A stretch of DNA of 64,000 nt, from assembly GCA_946811695.1 (NCBI GenBank), contig OX328124.1, positions 95,255,304 through 95,319,303 on the forward strand, read 5' to 3'. The translations under genes were made by a program, and so were the position numbers. Positions 11,952 through 24,599 of this stretch are shown in pieces. Numbering within the stretch: position 1 is the first letter of the stretch; each line of letters starts with the position of its first letter. This stretch comes from Gonocerus acuteangulatus (Eukaryota; Arthropoda; Insecta; Hemiptera; Coreidae). The notes beneath the pieces were generated by a model that had not been told where the DNA came from, did not search any database, and was given only the letters and a program-made list of their open reading frames with translations.

Positions 11952-12365
11952 ACTACGATTACTGTCTGTTCTGTCCAGAAACTCCATTAAAACTGTGAGT
12001 TTTTTTTGTCATCAATGCAAGAATGAGGTGTGCCACAATACGAATCGAGACCAATAGCTATCCCGAGCCATATCTTCTCTGCTCTATTAATACTGAAGGG
12101 ATAGTTTCAGTGAATCTAGTCCGTTCCTACTCTGCACAAGCCAGATTATTCAAGAAAAACGAAAACATCACCCACAAGCGTCGAGCAAACTAAAAAATAT
12201 TAAAAAAATGTCCGAGTGTATTTCAGAGGACCAAAAGAGTTCCATCATAACAATGTATAATATGCAATAAACATTTATTTTATATTCATAAATATATATT
12301 ATTTATAACTCATTATAATAAAAACGTATTTTTAAACGTATATTTTTAAAAACGTTGTATGCTTA

Positions 12366-13312
12366 AAAACAGACATAAAAAAATTTTGGTAACTTTGTAT
12401 ACTTTCCTTAATATTTCGTAAAAGGTTGAGAGTCTTGCGAAACGTAAGATTACCATTAGAAAGCTTACTAAATGCTCTACAAAAATGGTTCTAATGAAAT
12501 TTTTGATTAAGCGATGTCAATCGGAGAAATAAGTGCTTAAACCTTTAAAGTAATTGATTTCGCTCATTCGAACTGTTCTTTTTGTCTTTGATTTTGGTAC
12601 TTAGAATTATGGGATTCAGTTGAAACATTTTCTGCATGTTCGAATTTTATCAGCACTAATATGTTGAAATTTTGGTTACGTTTGGAGTAAAGGAAGGGTT
12701 AGAATAAAATATTTTAATAACAGACAAGAAAAGTTTTGGTAACTTTGTATACTTTCGTTAGTATCTCGAAAACCGTTGACAATCTTGGGAAGCAGAAGGT
12801 TACCATTCGAAAGCTTACTAAATGCTCTACAAAAAAGGTTCTAAAGAAAGTTTTAATTAGGCGATGTCAATCGGAGAAATAAGTGCTTAAAACTTTAAAG
12901 TAATTGATTTCGTTTATTCGAATTGTTCTTTTTGTCTGTTTTATTCCTTGTTATTTTTAAATTGCTTATAGTCGGATAATGTATTTGACAATAAAACAGA
13001 TTAAGTAAAATAAGAAGATCAATTTATTGTTAAAAATGTAGCGTTCAAAGAGAGAGATCCCAAGGCTTTCCAAATGCCTCTGTGCGGAGGCCTTTCTGCC
13101 CGACTTATGGGATAGCTGACCCATACAGGTAAGATTGTAAATCAAGACCTTTCAAGACTGGTTTGTTTGAGATTTCATTTGGATAGGTGTTTCGCTATTG
13201 ATCTAAACAAAGTAATAACTGTTTCTGTTCTATGCCTTCATAAACAATAGAGATATGAACGGAACCGCGCTAAGATGTCGCAGTTCCTGCGAATCGGACT
13301 TTTTTGGATTTC
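12366..13312 (+). mobile_element. Helentron-like repeat, 5'-truncated copy
   Basis: The 3' end has GAACGGAACCGCGCTAAGATG then CGCAGTTCCTGCGAATCGG, a terminal block found at 36.8, 38.6, 46.7, 49.2 and 55.9 kb. The interior holds two versions of a roughly 300-bp stretch (about 12386 and 12735) containing CGATGTCAATCGGAGAAATA. No protein is encoded. Class assignment rests on subterminal inverted repeats and short hairpins seen in fuller copies. Confidence 0.55.
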
Positions 13313-13794
13313 CTGTTTGAAGCAGTACCACTACCACCAGGAAAAATAAATGTCGAGAAACCTTTATTAGTTACTTTCGCGTGGAATAAAGCAAAACTTG
13401 TCGGCGTAGGTGAGGAATGTCTGCAAATTCCTGAATTTACGGCTGAGTGAATCTGTTAAGTGAAGCTTGATTTTAGAGGAAAAGTTTGTGAATCTCACTC
13501 CGTAGCTTCGAGATTGTAGAATGATTGTTAGCGGATAGGGTGGGGAAGTTGAAGACAGTTCTAGCAAGTTATGATTAAAATGTATGGACCGTTTAGAAGT
13601 CTTGGAGACTCCCTTCCGCCATGGTAATATCCCTGTCTGCTGGGAGATGGCACTCGAAGGGAGGGGCTCCGATACTCTGAGAGTTAGACTACATTGCAAG
13701 GAGTTTAGATCTATGAGTAAGGGACAAAAGTGATGTTTTATTGGAATACCTCAACATTAAAAGTTAATCAAAAGTGTTAAAAAATTAAGGAACA

Positions 13795-14051
13795 ACATAT
13801 CGTCCCTATGGTCTTGAACTATCGAATATGCAAATTGGAGCAAACTAGAGAACGAACATATTCTATTCATTGGCGAAGTAATATATGAAAAATGGTCTTA
13901 TTCAATTCTTTATTTAAGGCATTAAAGGCTATTCTAAAGGGGTTAGATAATTTACGACACCTTGTATCGTCCTCAATCCAAGAGCAAAGTCTCGAATCTG
14001 AAAAACGAGTTTTTGCATATTCGATAGTTTGACATTGTCGGGACGATATGT
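13795..14051. mobile_element. MITE with about 40-bp inverted repeats
   Basis: The left end ACATATCGTCCCTATGG and its right counterpart ending GGGACGATATGT at 14051 extend inward to CTATCGAATATGCAAA with a few mismatches. The core is non-coding. A fragment of another copy (right end) lies at 33838-33888. No target duplication could be fixed. Confidence 0.7.
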
Positions 14052-14356
14052 CCGTCCACTCATATTATTATAAAAAATAATATATTCATCTAATATATCC
14101 ACTGTATCATTGAGATGAATGTCAATCGTCTAAAAAAATGTCCTGCAAATCAAAAATATTTTGCTCTCGCGAATTTCACCAAAAAAACATTGTTCCTGAC
14201 GCGAAATCCTTTTTAAACGACCTTGATTTTTTTATTTAGAAAAAATATTTTTCCATGATATTTTGTCAAATCCGTATCATTTTTGTAGATTTGGGAACTG
14301 CGAATAGGTACGAGTAGATGTAGGAAATGTATACACTAATAAAGATGTTTTTGATT

Positions 14357-14465
14357 TTTTTTTTTTTAAGCGTTTCAACAACTAGGATATTAGCGCCGGG
14401 TTATCTACTGTTTGCCATCCTTTTATAATGCCAAAAGCACGTGGCGGTCACCCATTACCTTATGC
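14357..14465 (-). mobile_element. 5S rRNA-type SINE, 5'-truncated
   Basis: Minus strand: TAATGGGTGACCGCCACGTG (3' part of a 5S rRNA), then GGATGGCAAACAGTAGATAAC, CCGGCGCTAATATCCTAGTTG and an A tail. Same body and tail as the fuller copy at 20193. Confidence 0.7.
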
Positions 14466-15299
14466 CCGTTGTTGTTATTTTTACTATATTACTATTACTG
14501 TTGTGAGGCTGAAGAGGAATCATTTTACAATATACTATAACCAGCTTGGGGGAAAAAAATAATAATTTTTAAAAATAAAAACCAAAAGAAACATTAGTAG
14601 AGAAATGTATGGCAAAAAAGTATGAAAAGTATGGCTAAAAAAGAGAATATTAAGGATTCATCTCTCGAACTCATGGAGTTGTGGGGCCTCTATTTTAAAA
14701 TCACTCCCAAGAGAAGTGCAGTCCAATTTCTACGCTGATGTGCAATTTCCAAGGGAAACTCTTCTTCAAAGAATAACTCTCCTCCCCTACACAACCCACC
14801 CTCGTGATTAATATTTCAGGGTGGGGAAAGGGCTGAGCGGGATTCCAAGTAGAAGAAAAACCTCTAATAAAATGAAAAGAAGGGTTTTTTCATGGAGCTT
14901 TATTAGAGAAAATATTGGACCAAAAAATATTATTTTTGGCAAGTATCGTTTTAATAATATCGAAAAAAAACCCAACTACCAGGAACTGCGTCAGCTTAGC
15001 GCGTTTCCTTAACTTTCAACCCCCGTAGTAATTTTGAATAAGTGTACTTAATTTTTCAAAAAACGTTAAACACCTACTCTTAAGGAAAATTTAGGCGTCA
15101 TTATGTATTGAAAACGTAGAGAAGTAGAAACTACTCACTTGGCCTCTTCTATTACTGCTATATTAGGAACAACTAAAATTCAATATCAGTTTAAGTATCT
15201 TTTTTTACCAGCCAATTCATATTACTGCTGAAATCATTTATATTACAAAAAAAAACAACAATAAAACACTGACGAAAACAATCGTAAAGAACCGTTTAA

Positions 15300-15890
15300 A
15301 GCAAAGAAACCAACACTTTCTTGGTTTTAAACACTCATATTTCCGCCTGAGATTATCCTACGGAAAATGTCTTAAGAACTGGTTTGTAGATATTTTAGAA
15401 AGGTTTTAAAATATTATAATCCAGTTGCCACGATTTCCTACCAGTTTTTGAGATATTTAAGAAAATGTACGAATGTCCCAAAACGCTTATGTCTGTTAAC
15501 AATGTTGTTTTTTGTTTTTTTAACTCCAACGTAACCAACATTTAAATCTCTTAGTTTTTTATGAGTGTGAAAGATCTAGAAAAAGTTTCAAATTAATCCA
15601 TCGTTTCTCAGTACGACAATTGAAAATTAGTTAGGGATACTTGTATTACTCAATTCTTTTGTAATTGTGGGTTCATTCGTTTTCCTACGTAACATTATTC
15701 CTACAAACGTAAAGACGCAAAAACGTAAAAATAACGATTTCTTTTCACGCGAATTTCGCCTAACAACAATGTTCTGGTAGACGAATTCTTCCAGCTAACG
15801 AACATGACCTTTGACATAATACAACGTGCTTTGTACAAGATTTCGTTACAATTGGTCCATTTTTGAAACAGATAGAGAGCTTTGATCATG
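15300..15890 (-). mobile_element. Helentron-like repeat fragment
   Basis: Read on the minus strand it follows the order of the copy at 54.3-54.8 kb: a block like GGTCCGATTTTGATGAAATT, GCGAAATTCGCG, ACGTTTTTG, GTTACGTTTGGAGTT, AACAGACA and AAATCGTGG, all diverged. Confidence 0.55.
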
Positions 15891-17076
15891 GAAAATCAAA
15901 CTATGACAAGAGCAAAAATAATTAAATGGATTGCGGCAGCAAAAATGTCTTAAAAGCTACAGGTATCACACAAACAGTAATTTCAGATAAGGACACATTC
16001 AGACAAAATATTTTTGACCGCGAAAGTCAAAGGGAGATTAAAAAATAGCAGTGGAGCAGAATAGTCTGATGACAGAAAAAGATTCATTTAGAAAGAACGA
16101 AGTTTTGTAGGAAAGTAAAACAAACTTTTCAAAACAATGTTAATTGTACTTTGCGAGGTTCGGCCGTGAATATTAATAACAAAGCTAAAATAACAAAACA
16201 ATCGATTTCAATTGTCGACTGGCGCCATATTCGAGATTACGAAAAAAAAAGATTATTCATGGGAAGTAATAATAGTTTAAATATATTTTTTAAAACTCGA
16301 GAGACTAAAATTTAGATTATATAAGGAAACTAAGGAAATTTAAAAAAAATTTTAGAGGTGGATGAGAGCAATTATACCTGATCTGGATGGATTATGGTAT
16401 CAAAATTAATCAGCCCCATGGACCTGAACTCTAATTATAGGGAGTATCAAATGAATCAATCTTCAGAACTCACTGATACATATCATATTTCGGGGGAGGT
16501 GATTGTTGATAATGATTTAAAATTCAACACAGGAACCGCACCATTTTAGCGTGTTTCCGCTTAACGTTTAAATCTGGTATGGTGTATTGGGTTCAAGTGT
16601 TAATTTATTGCTGCTTATACATTGGAATCCTAGTTAAGCGCTAGGTAGTTAGTGGTGTTTAACATTGGAACTATAGGACAAAGGCCCCAGGTATCGGTAA
16701 ACACGGCGGCGACGAAGGTAAATACTAGTCTGGACTCCAGCTGTCATGCGAACTCAACCACACACGGAACATTAACTCTTCAGAATAACATACACACTAA
16801 CAGGCAACGATTCTATTCAAACAAGGGGCACTGATTAAATTCAACAAATATTTACATAGGTTTTATGATATGCAGCATATTTTGTTTTGTTATAATAGAG
16901 TAAATCATATTTGACAGCTAAAATAAACATGCCAAGTTATTCCAGAATAGCAGACAAATCACTAAGATACGTGTTCAAGAAATTAGTCGAGCAGGATAAA
17001 AATATATTCCAAATAAAAAAATATGGATATTTAAATTATACTCCGGAATTCCCTTATGTGTATATAATAATTCATC

Positions 17077-17112
<36 letters not shown>

Positions 17113-17348
17113 ACATACGGATGTATTGTTTTAGCAGTGGACTATGAATGAAACTGAAGACTGAGCTTAGGAGGAAAACAAAAAGAGGCCAGGAAGTAGG
17201 ATTGCTGACGGAACATGAAATTAAAATTACTGCAGTATAATGCGGAGTCATTAGTACACAAGAAGTGTAGCACATGCTTCCTGTAGTGCTTTATGGTTAT
17301 GGATAGGGCAAGAAAGGAAACTAGCAACAAATATCATATTACAACTAC

Positions 17349-18045
17349 AGTAGAACCTCTCATATCCGACCTTCCCACATCCGACTCCTCCCGATATCGA
17401 CCTATTGCCCAACCGTCTATGATTCACACGCGCCCCATTGGCGAGCCTGTTCAGACTTGAAAGAGCGACTCATCTACGCTATGCTTTGTTTTCCTGGTCC
17501 AAACTGTTAGTTCTTACGTGATTTTTGATGTGGAATGTGCTGTAATCTTGTACTGTTCTATATTTGTTAACGAAGAGTGACTTGTTTTTTTTTTTGTTTT
17601 TTTTTTCTTTTACGGCGCATCTACATCTAGGGCATTAGCGCCGACATCCAGGGTGCAGCGAGGAATTTTACCAGCGGCGCTTGGGATGATAAAATTCCTG
17701 CCGGAGGTTGGGAATCGAACCCACCATCTCCCGCTTATGAATCCAAGGCGCTAGCCATTAGACCACGGGAGACCCCGAGTGACTTGTTGAAGCTGATATT
17801 TCAGAAGTTACTAATGAATATCTTAACAATTACCAAATCATAGCTTTTATGCAAAACAAAACCGCGGACGAAGAAATCGACTCGGACGAATACGAACCCA
17901 CCAGTGACGACGTAGCGGGTGATTCTGCTGCTAAGGACGCCTTCGACGTAGCGGTGAAATAAATCGGCCAACATCCAAATGCAAGCTCAATGAATGTATT
18001 GTGGGCAAGAAAGTGGAGGGAAATCCGCAAAGTCAAGATTAACTA
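17349..18045 (+). pseudogene. pogo/Tigger-type DNA transposon relic
   Basis: The left end CAGTAGAACCTCTCATATCC resembles pogo/Tigger termini. After an inserted SINE the plus strand reads an acidic stretch near a transposase C-terminus: EADISEVTNEYLNN, TADEEIDSDEYEPTSDD, then AFDVAVK, a stop, and IGQHPNASSMNVLWARKWRE. In related proteins the stop position is usually Trp, so it is a point nonsense change. The DDE catalytic core is absent and no right-hand inverted repeat was found. Family assignment is from recognition only. Confidence 0.55.
17587..17776 (-). mobile_element. tRNA-type SINE, family 1, complete, inside the pogo relic
   Basis: The minus-strand head GGTCTCCCGTGGTCTAATGG carries the A box and GGTGGGTTCGATTCCC the B box. 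A body and the tail GGCGCTAATGCCCTAGATGT, GCGCCGTAAAAG follow. It is flanked by a perfect 12-bp duplication GAGTGACTTGTT (17575-17586 and 17777-17788), so it is a clean LINE-driven insertion later than the pogo element. Confidence 0.9.
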
Positions 18046-18382
18046 AATTAAAACAACAATCCATAACTTAATTCTTATCCATAAAAAATTATTTTAAAAT
18101 GTACTTTTATTAACAATTATGACAGAACCCGAAGTATTACTGTGAATATTCATTATTTATTTGGTGGTTTTAGAACCCGCAAACTGGGCGATTTGCTCTA
18201 TAAACCTGAAGGATGCAAAAAAAAAAAAATAATAATAATAAAAGATATAAGACATCAAAAAAAAATCAAACATTTAAATAAACAATTAAACAAGTTAAAT
18301 TATCAAAATTTATACTATACTAGAAAAAAAGTGATGATCAAACATCAAAGGTTAACTATAAAATTAAAAACAAGTAAGTAAT

Positions 18383-18415
18383 AACCGGCGCTAATGACCT
18401 AGGTGTAGATGCTCC

Positions 18416-18492
<77 letters not shown>
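18383..18492 (+). mobile_element. SINE tail with 75-base poly(A)
   Basis: ACCGGCGCTAATGACCTAGG, TGTAGATGCTCCGT, then about 75 A. This is the shared SINE 3' tail; the head is not recognisable upstream. Confidence 0.65.
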
Positions 18493-18494
<2 letters not shown>

Positions 18495-18689
18495 GCGAAA
18501 CTCATAATAAATTTATTATTTATTTATTTAAAAAAATAATAAAGTTATTTAATTTAATTTATTATTAATAAATTTCTCAAAAAAAATTAAATAAATAAAT
18601 AAAAATGCGGTCTTTTCGCTCTTTGTACAAATAAAATTTAATTTTAACATATTAAAATATTTTGTTTTTCCCATATTTGGCTTGCTTAT

Positions 18690-18812
18690 CAGCTTATCTT
18701 TACCCACTGGTGTAGACGTGTTTGCGAAGCCCCAGAATTAAGACTTGGTCCTCTTCCCCCCATCTCTCGCATGAGAATCCAAGGCGTTAGCCAATAGACC
18801 AATGAGGGACCC
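18690..18812 (-). mobile_element. tRNA-type SINE, family 1, decayed fragment
   Basis: Minus strand: GGGTCCCTCATTGGTCTATTGG, GCTAACGCCTTGGATTCTCA, GCGAGAGATGG. The B box is degraded. Related to 17587-17776. Confidence 0.55.
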
Positions 18813-20192
18813 AAGTAAGACTTGTTTGCTGTAATTTAGTACATAAAATATTCCGATTATAAACAACTAATCGATACTTGAGCCAGTCGATAGACTCGAG
18901 ATATTGGTGAGAATAAACCTCTTTGTAGGATATAGAATGAAAGAAGCGTAGCGTGAAGATAAGGAGTAAGATGGTGCAATAAAGAGAGGATGAGGTTTTC
19001 TACAAGCTCCCAGCGGGGGTTATGAAGTTTGCTTCAGGAACCAATATACCCTGGGGGAGAGATGGAGGTGAAACTTTTCAATGAGGCTCTCCTACATTCC
19101 GGGATTTCGGGTGGTAGGCCGCTCGTGTCAGTCCAGGGTGTATCTGTTTTCAGTTCGGTGTTGAAAGGGGGATAAGCTAATTTTTCCGGAAATATTTTTG
19201 CAACTCAAATAACTATTTAAAAAAAATATAAATGAATTAGGTTTAGTTTAGTACTTTACGGTAAAGTATTCACACTAGAGATTCTACCAATGTGTCAAAA
19301 ATATCGTAATGAAATTTCCCATGTCTTATGAAACTTATAAATCTTAACATGTATTCGCTGTTTTACAAAACTGCATTAAGAATGAAAAAAAGGGTATCAT
19401 ATAGACATTTTTATACAATTTTTTTTTTTTTTTTTTTTTTTGGCAGCTTAAAATATATTTATCACAAGTATATGACAATAATCAAGAGGGTGAAACTATA
19501 GTTAAATACTGTCAATCTCACGTGTCTATTTGTTTTTATTCCAGACAAATGCCGTTCAAAAGGATTTCCCGAACATTTTCCGGAACATATTTTTTGAGGC
19601 GATGGCATTCAAAATGGGTTAAATCCACGTGGTTTTCCATCCAAAGAATTTTTTTCACATATCGAAATTTTTTTTTGTTGGGAAATTTTTTGGACCTTGT
19701 AAACATTAATTTCCTAAAGAAATAATACTAGCTTTACGATTTGGATATATCCTTGCATTGAAAGTCGACGCCTCAAACAAACATTTCTTCTTTGTACTTC
19801 TCTCACTAATAACTCCGAACATATTCACTCAAAAGATTATTCCAAGGTCAAAAGAATCGTAATCAAATGTCCTATTATTTATAATGTATTCGCTGCTTTT
19901 TAAACGTTATTATTATAAGAGACTAAAAAATAGACATTTTTATATACTTCTACATTTTTTATACTAAAATACATTTTAACTTTATACTACAGGAGAAAAC
20001 CTATCAAATTTCGTTGAAATCGGTTTTATAGTGTTAGTATAATAATTTTTCAATTAAAGTATTAGCAAAAAAGTTAACATCTTTTAAAATCTAGTCAAAA
20101 TGCTTTACATATATGAAATATTTGTTAAAAAAAACTAAGACACCTAAGCTTTCGAAAAGAGTTTACAGAAAATGCTAATTTTAACGCAAAAT

Positions 20193-20372
20193 GCCAACGG
20201 CCATGGCCACGTTGAATACACCGGTTCCCATAGATCACCGAATTTAAGCAACGTCGGGCGTGGTCAGTACCTCAATGGGTGACCGACCATTTTAAAAGGG
20301 TGGCAACCTGTAGACAGCCCGGCGCTAATGGCCAAGTTGTAGATACGCCGTAAAAAATAAAAAAATAAAATA
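20193..20372 (+). mobile_element. 5S rRNA-derived SINE
   Basis: The first ~100 bases are a 5S rRNA: GCCAACGGCCAT at the start, CACGTTGAATACACCGG, GATCACCGAATTTAAGCAAC, GTCGGGCGTGGTCAGTACC, ATGGGTGACCG. It then leaves 5S sequence for GTGGCAACCTGTAGACAGCC and the tail GGCGCTAATGGCCAAGTTG, GATACGCCGTAAAA. TTTAACGC on both sides suggests a short target duplication. The internal 5S promoter would drive Pol III transcription. It is not a functional 5S gene because the 3' third is replaced. Confidence 0.88.
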
Positions 20373-21072
20373 AAATTTAACGCTAATAACCTTAATTTTG
20401 ACACCTTAGGGAAATTCCTTGCTTGAATACTTTCGGATTTATGAGGGAAATAAGGACAAAAAAAAACGTATTTTTTTATATTTAAAAAAAAATGTCCGCA
20501 TACTTTAATTATTGTAATTTGAGTTGATCCGAAGATATTCCCGATAAAAATTGGTTTCTCAACATCTAAGTATAGCTACGTTTTTACAGATGCACCCAGG
20601 GCTATGTTGCTATTCAACCATCAAGGAAATCGTTTTCCGAAATTTCATTATTTAAAAAAAAAAGTATTATTTAAAAAAACGTCCTGGAAGAGCTTTGCTA
20701 TTATTTATAATGCGAGAGCTGAAGGGATGCTGATCAAGGAATAAGTAGGACTTTGAGAGAAGAATCGAGCAATTCCCCTGATTCTGTTTGAAAGAGCTTG
20801 AATGGTCCGCAAATTGAACTGAAACCAAATGTAATTGTGCCAACTCTGCAAACTCCAACGCCAGCGGCATCTATCGCCTTCCCACGTCCTCCATTTGCAT
20901 AAGCCACACGACGAATAAATTTAAGCTCAACATCTTTAAATGATTTTACAGTTGAATGAACGAAGCTTATTTATTTTGAATTCTAAATAAACCATTCAAT
21001 GTCTCGACGCCTCATCCCCTTAGGCGCTATGTGTTTTAGCTTTCGAAATGAGAGATATATTTTCTTACATAC

Positions 21073-21530
21073 TTCTTCTTCTTCTTTCCCTTCCCCCATG
21101 TGCCTTTCAGCGTGGGGGAGCCTCTAGCCATTGGACCCATCCATCTCGGTCCCTAGCGAGCGCCTTCATGCTTGGTAATGTTTTTCCTCGGGCCTGTCCA
21201 AGTCTGGTTATGTAGTCATCATATGACAGGCGAGGTCGTCCTCGTCGTCCTCTTGGTCTTTTCCCAGTTGGCCTTGACTCCATGATGCTTCTGGGTCCCC
21301 GGTCTCCCTCCATTCTACAGACATGGCCGAACCACTTCAGCTGCCGTTTCTCAAGGGTACTCTTCAGAGGTGTGATTTTCAAGTCCTCTCTTATTCTTTC
21401 ATTTCGTATGCAGTCCCTTCTAGTTTTGCTGACTACTCTCCTGAGATACCTCATTTCGGTTGCCTTGATTCTGCTCATTTGCCTGTCCTGAGATATCCAG
21501 CTTTCACTTCCATAGAGCAGGGTTGGGAGA
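21073..21530 (-). mobile_element. RTE-type LINE, 5'-truncated, recent
   Basis: Flanked by a perfect 10-bp duplication TCTTACATAC (21063-21072 and 21531-21540). The 3' end (low coordinates, minus strand) is a very short UTR ending in GAAGAAGAAG repeats rather than poly(A), as expected of the RTE clade. The coding part is open throughout. Confidence 0.85.
21107..21530 (-). pseudogene. RTE reverse transcriptase, C-terminal fragment
   Basis: The minus-strand frame is open from the truncation point: NPALLYGSESWISQDRQ, MRYLRRVVSKTRRDCIRNE, LEKRQLKWFGHVCRM, then a basic GKRPRGRRGRPR block and DDYITRLGQARGKTLP, ending LEAPPR. This is the conserved tail after the polymerase domain in RTE-like endonuclease/reverse transcriptases. 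The endonuclease and the YADD active site are missing through 5' truncation, so it is not functional although undamaged. The decayed copy at 4562-4905 shows the same order. Confidence 0.85.
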
Positions 21531-22078
21531 TCTTACATACATATTCGTAAATTATATTATATTCTGAATAGCAATAATAATTTCCTTCTTCTATTACTAA
21601 ATAAAAAACACAATTTTTAACTAACAATACCCCTCAGCACGTTGTGTGCATTCAAAATAAGGGATATATTTTTTCTACGTTGCGACCACTATGTAGAAAA
21701 TACACATCACACATCGTATAATATTCTGGAGTGTAATAGAAATGTAATCCTGCATTAAGTAAATAATTACAAATATTTTTATTTATAGTTTATCGTAACC
21801 CAGGTGATTAAACCCCTTAAGTCGAATGATGTGTACGGATGACGTCGCCTCTTGCAATATGCAAATAAACGTTTCATCCTAACATGTTAGTCGTATATTA
21901 CCAATTTTGCGTTGGGGGTCTTCTCGTTTCGCGATAAATAATTACATCGCAAATGCCCAATTCTTTGGCGGGCTAATACAACCTCATCCCAAAGATTACT
22001 TCGGGAACTGAATGAACATTCTTTTATTGAATTTTTAACTGAATCTACTCTTTAATATTTATTTAAAGGAATAATAAG

Positions 22079-22165
22079 TAAAGCCTGGGTGACCGACCTC
22101 GTGCTGTTGGCATAATAAAACCTGTAGACAGCCCAGCGTTAAAAGCCAAAATGTTGGTACAACGT
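22079..22165 (+). mobile_element. 5S-type SINE, 5'-truncated
   Basis: GCCTGGGTGACCGACC (5S remnant), AAAACCTGTAGACAGCC, CAGCGTTAAAAGCCAAAATG, TACAACGTTAAAC: the body and tail of the 20193 family. Confidence 0.6.
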
Positions 22166-22169
22166 TAAA

Positions 22170-24540
22170 CACACGCGCACCCAAAAATAAATAAAGCCGA
22201 AAAAGCATTATAAGAAATATTTCATTAGGTATATTGCAGTGGGCATCGTACACAGTTGTTTGTTCAATAAACAGTGGGAATAATGCCTGCTGTACTTTCC
22301 TACGACACGACATGAACAAAACACAAGTACATTGCAATAAACACAATAACACCCGACTCTTCCACCACTTTTTAACCCTGCAAGAATTACCCAATCCCTA
22401 ATCTATATACTAGCTGCATTATTTATAATTTTATAAATTAAAATGTTCACTATTCTTTACACTGAAAATTATTCCTATGGTACATGTATCCCGGAATAAG
22501 AATAAAAAATTTCATTTTATTTCATTTAATACAATTTCCAGGTGGGGAAAAAATAGCAAACGTATTAAAAATAAATAAGCTAGATGAAATTAACATTACG
22601 ATTTTGATGGTAATAAAATGTATAAAGAATATCCGATATGTAGACGGCTGAACAAAGGTTTTCTAAGAAATAAATTATTATTATTATTATTATTCATTGG
22701 GAATTACACAATAAATTGTTTCCTCTGAATCTCGTCATTTTAAGAAAATAGCTTGGTTAGCGCTATATATAAAAATGTAACAAAAAGTACGATTTAAATA
22801 AAATAAAACAAATCAAAGTTATTTGATCCAATACAACGTATTACGCACTTTTTTTTTCAGGTTAAATTTATACATTTACTATTCTGATTTCGATTTGCAG
22901 TATATTTTAGGGTTTGTTTGTTGTTTTTTTTAAGCTGGTTTGTTTTTGCATTTAAATGTTGAGGCTACATAAATGCTCTTTTTCATTAATTCATTTATTC
23001 ACTATATTTTAGGCAAATTGTTTAAGGATGTATGGTACTCAGTATCGATGGAAATATAATTATGTCACCAGTGTTTAAGGCCATTAAATAATATTAGGCA
23101 ATGACAGTCAGTCTTTTGTTAGTCAAATACACACTTTCATCTCTTCAAAAAGTATAAATACATTGTTAAAAAGATTTTAGAAAATATTTTAAAGAAAATA
23201 GTTCAAAATTTGAAACTTGGAAGACAAAATATCTTTTTGGACTTATTTAGCATCAATTAATTTGACTAACATCTGTGATGGAAACATTGCGTTAAGATTA
23301 ACAGGCCATTAGCATTTTCCAATATTCTTGGAAGAGTTGGTGGCCTGACGTGGGCAAAAGCTTACATATTCAACAATATCGATTGGAAATGTATAGAAAT
23401 AGCTCTTCTCGTGATAAGGGAATCAACAAGACTTCATATATATTTTCAGCTTATATTCAACATAGCTATTAGATTCGTTTGCAGAACAAAAAGGCGGGGG
23501 TTGTACGTTCACAGCAGAAAATAAGGCTCTGAAAATCAGATGACATTACAGTGCTACGAAATTAATAAATACTGACAGGTAAAAACTGCTGCCTCTAGAG
23601 CTTGCGCAAAATATTCAAAATAAACAGAAGTAATAGAATATTATTCGGAATTACAGGCTAATCCATTTCATTAACCACTGCTCAACAAAAAAAAAACATA
23701 CAAAATCTTGTTCAGATTCAGTCAGTGAGTCGACAATTATCTCCAGCAACCGGTTAGTTATAAAAGTTCATAAGCTAATTGAAACAGATTAAATCGCAGT
23801 TGCCGATGAAGCAAGAAAAGAAATAAGGAGAAAATAAGTTGGTTGGATTGTTGATTTAGGTTTATAGAGGTAACAAGTTCAAGGTTACATTTCCCGCTGC
23901 AAGCTTTTCTCTCTTTTTCCCAATCATTATTATTTCATTGATTTAATTCTTAAATTATGTATATCTACAATGAATATACTATTTTTATGTACTTATACAA
24001 ATATAAGTAAACATATTTTACATTTTTCATGTAGGTATCTATATTTCTTTTTTGTTCAAATATTTTCATATGATTTGAAGTTTTTAAGAAAACCTATTAT
24101 TTTAATGTCAATGTTTCAATTCCTCTAATTACTTCCTGTAGTGGTGGCATTAGAGCAAAATGTGTTTGTAATGTGATGATACTTTGAACAAAGTCTTACC
24201 ACAACTTTATATTGGACATTTAGGTTCCTCTTCTTTCGATCGGGAATCCATACAAACGTTTTGTGTTTCCGATTCTCATTCGAGTCAAAATAATAATTTG
24301 GAAGGAAGGAAAATATTTTCGATGCTTTCATGTACAATATTGTCACTATCGTTTCCACGGTTAGTTACAATTCCATTAACTTATTTTAATTTTTCCTCAA
24401 GGTTGAAAATGTTTTTATTTTAACCACTCAGGTAGCCAACCTTCTCTAGCCAAGATAAGAGGTTATCTAGCTTATTTTTTTGGACGTAGGTCTTTAAAAA
24501 ATAGTGTTTCCTTTTCTTACACTTGTACTTCTATATTTTA
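22170..24540. other. AT-rich stretch, nothing recognised
   Basis: Short open frames only, without motifs. A (TTA)n tract lies near 22678 and T-runs near 22850. Confidence 0.5.
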
Positions 24541-24551
24541 TGTATGCCCTA

Positions 24552-24590
24552 CATGCTTCGTCAGCTCTAACCCACATCTTCAGGGTACAT
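24552..24590 (-). ncRNA. Degenerate hammerhead-like motif (weak)
   Basis: Minus strand CCTGAAGATGTGGGTTAGAG then CTGACGAAGCATG: box CTGAAGA at 24577-24583, GAAG instead of GAAA. The stem is poor. Listed because layout and GAAxCATG context resemble the other motifs; it is probably a dead relic. Confidence 0.25.
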
Positions 24591-24599
24591 GCGTGATCC

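Noticed and set aside
13367..13699. 110-codon open frame on minus
   Set aside because: No family resemblance; it starts directly after a repeat end and is consistent with chance.
16049..16100. CTGATGACAGAAAAAG as a hammerhead
   Set aside because: No paired stem between CTGATGA and the GAAA that follows; chance match.
17150..17340. Possible reverse-transcriptase fragment (MLPVVLYGYG)
   Set aside because: Only one short motif, with stops around it; too weak to call.
17587..17776. Functional tRNA gene
   Set aside because: A and B boxes are present but the cloverleaf is not closed and the element has a SINE body and target duplications.
20193..20290. Functional 5S rRNA gene
   Set aside because: The 3' third is replaced by SINE body and tail.
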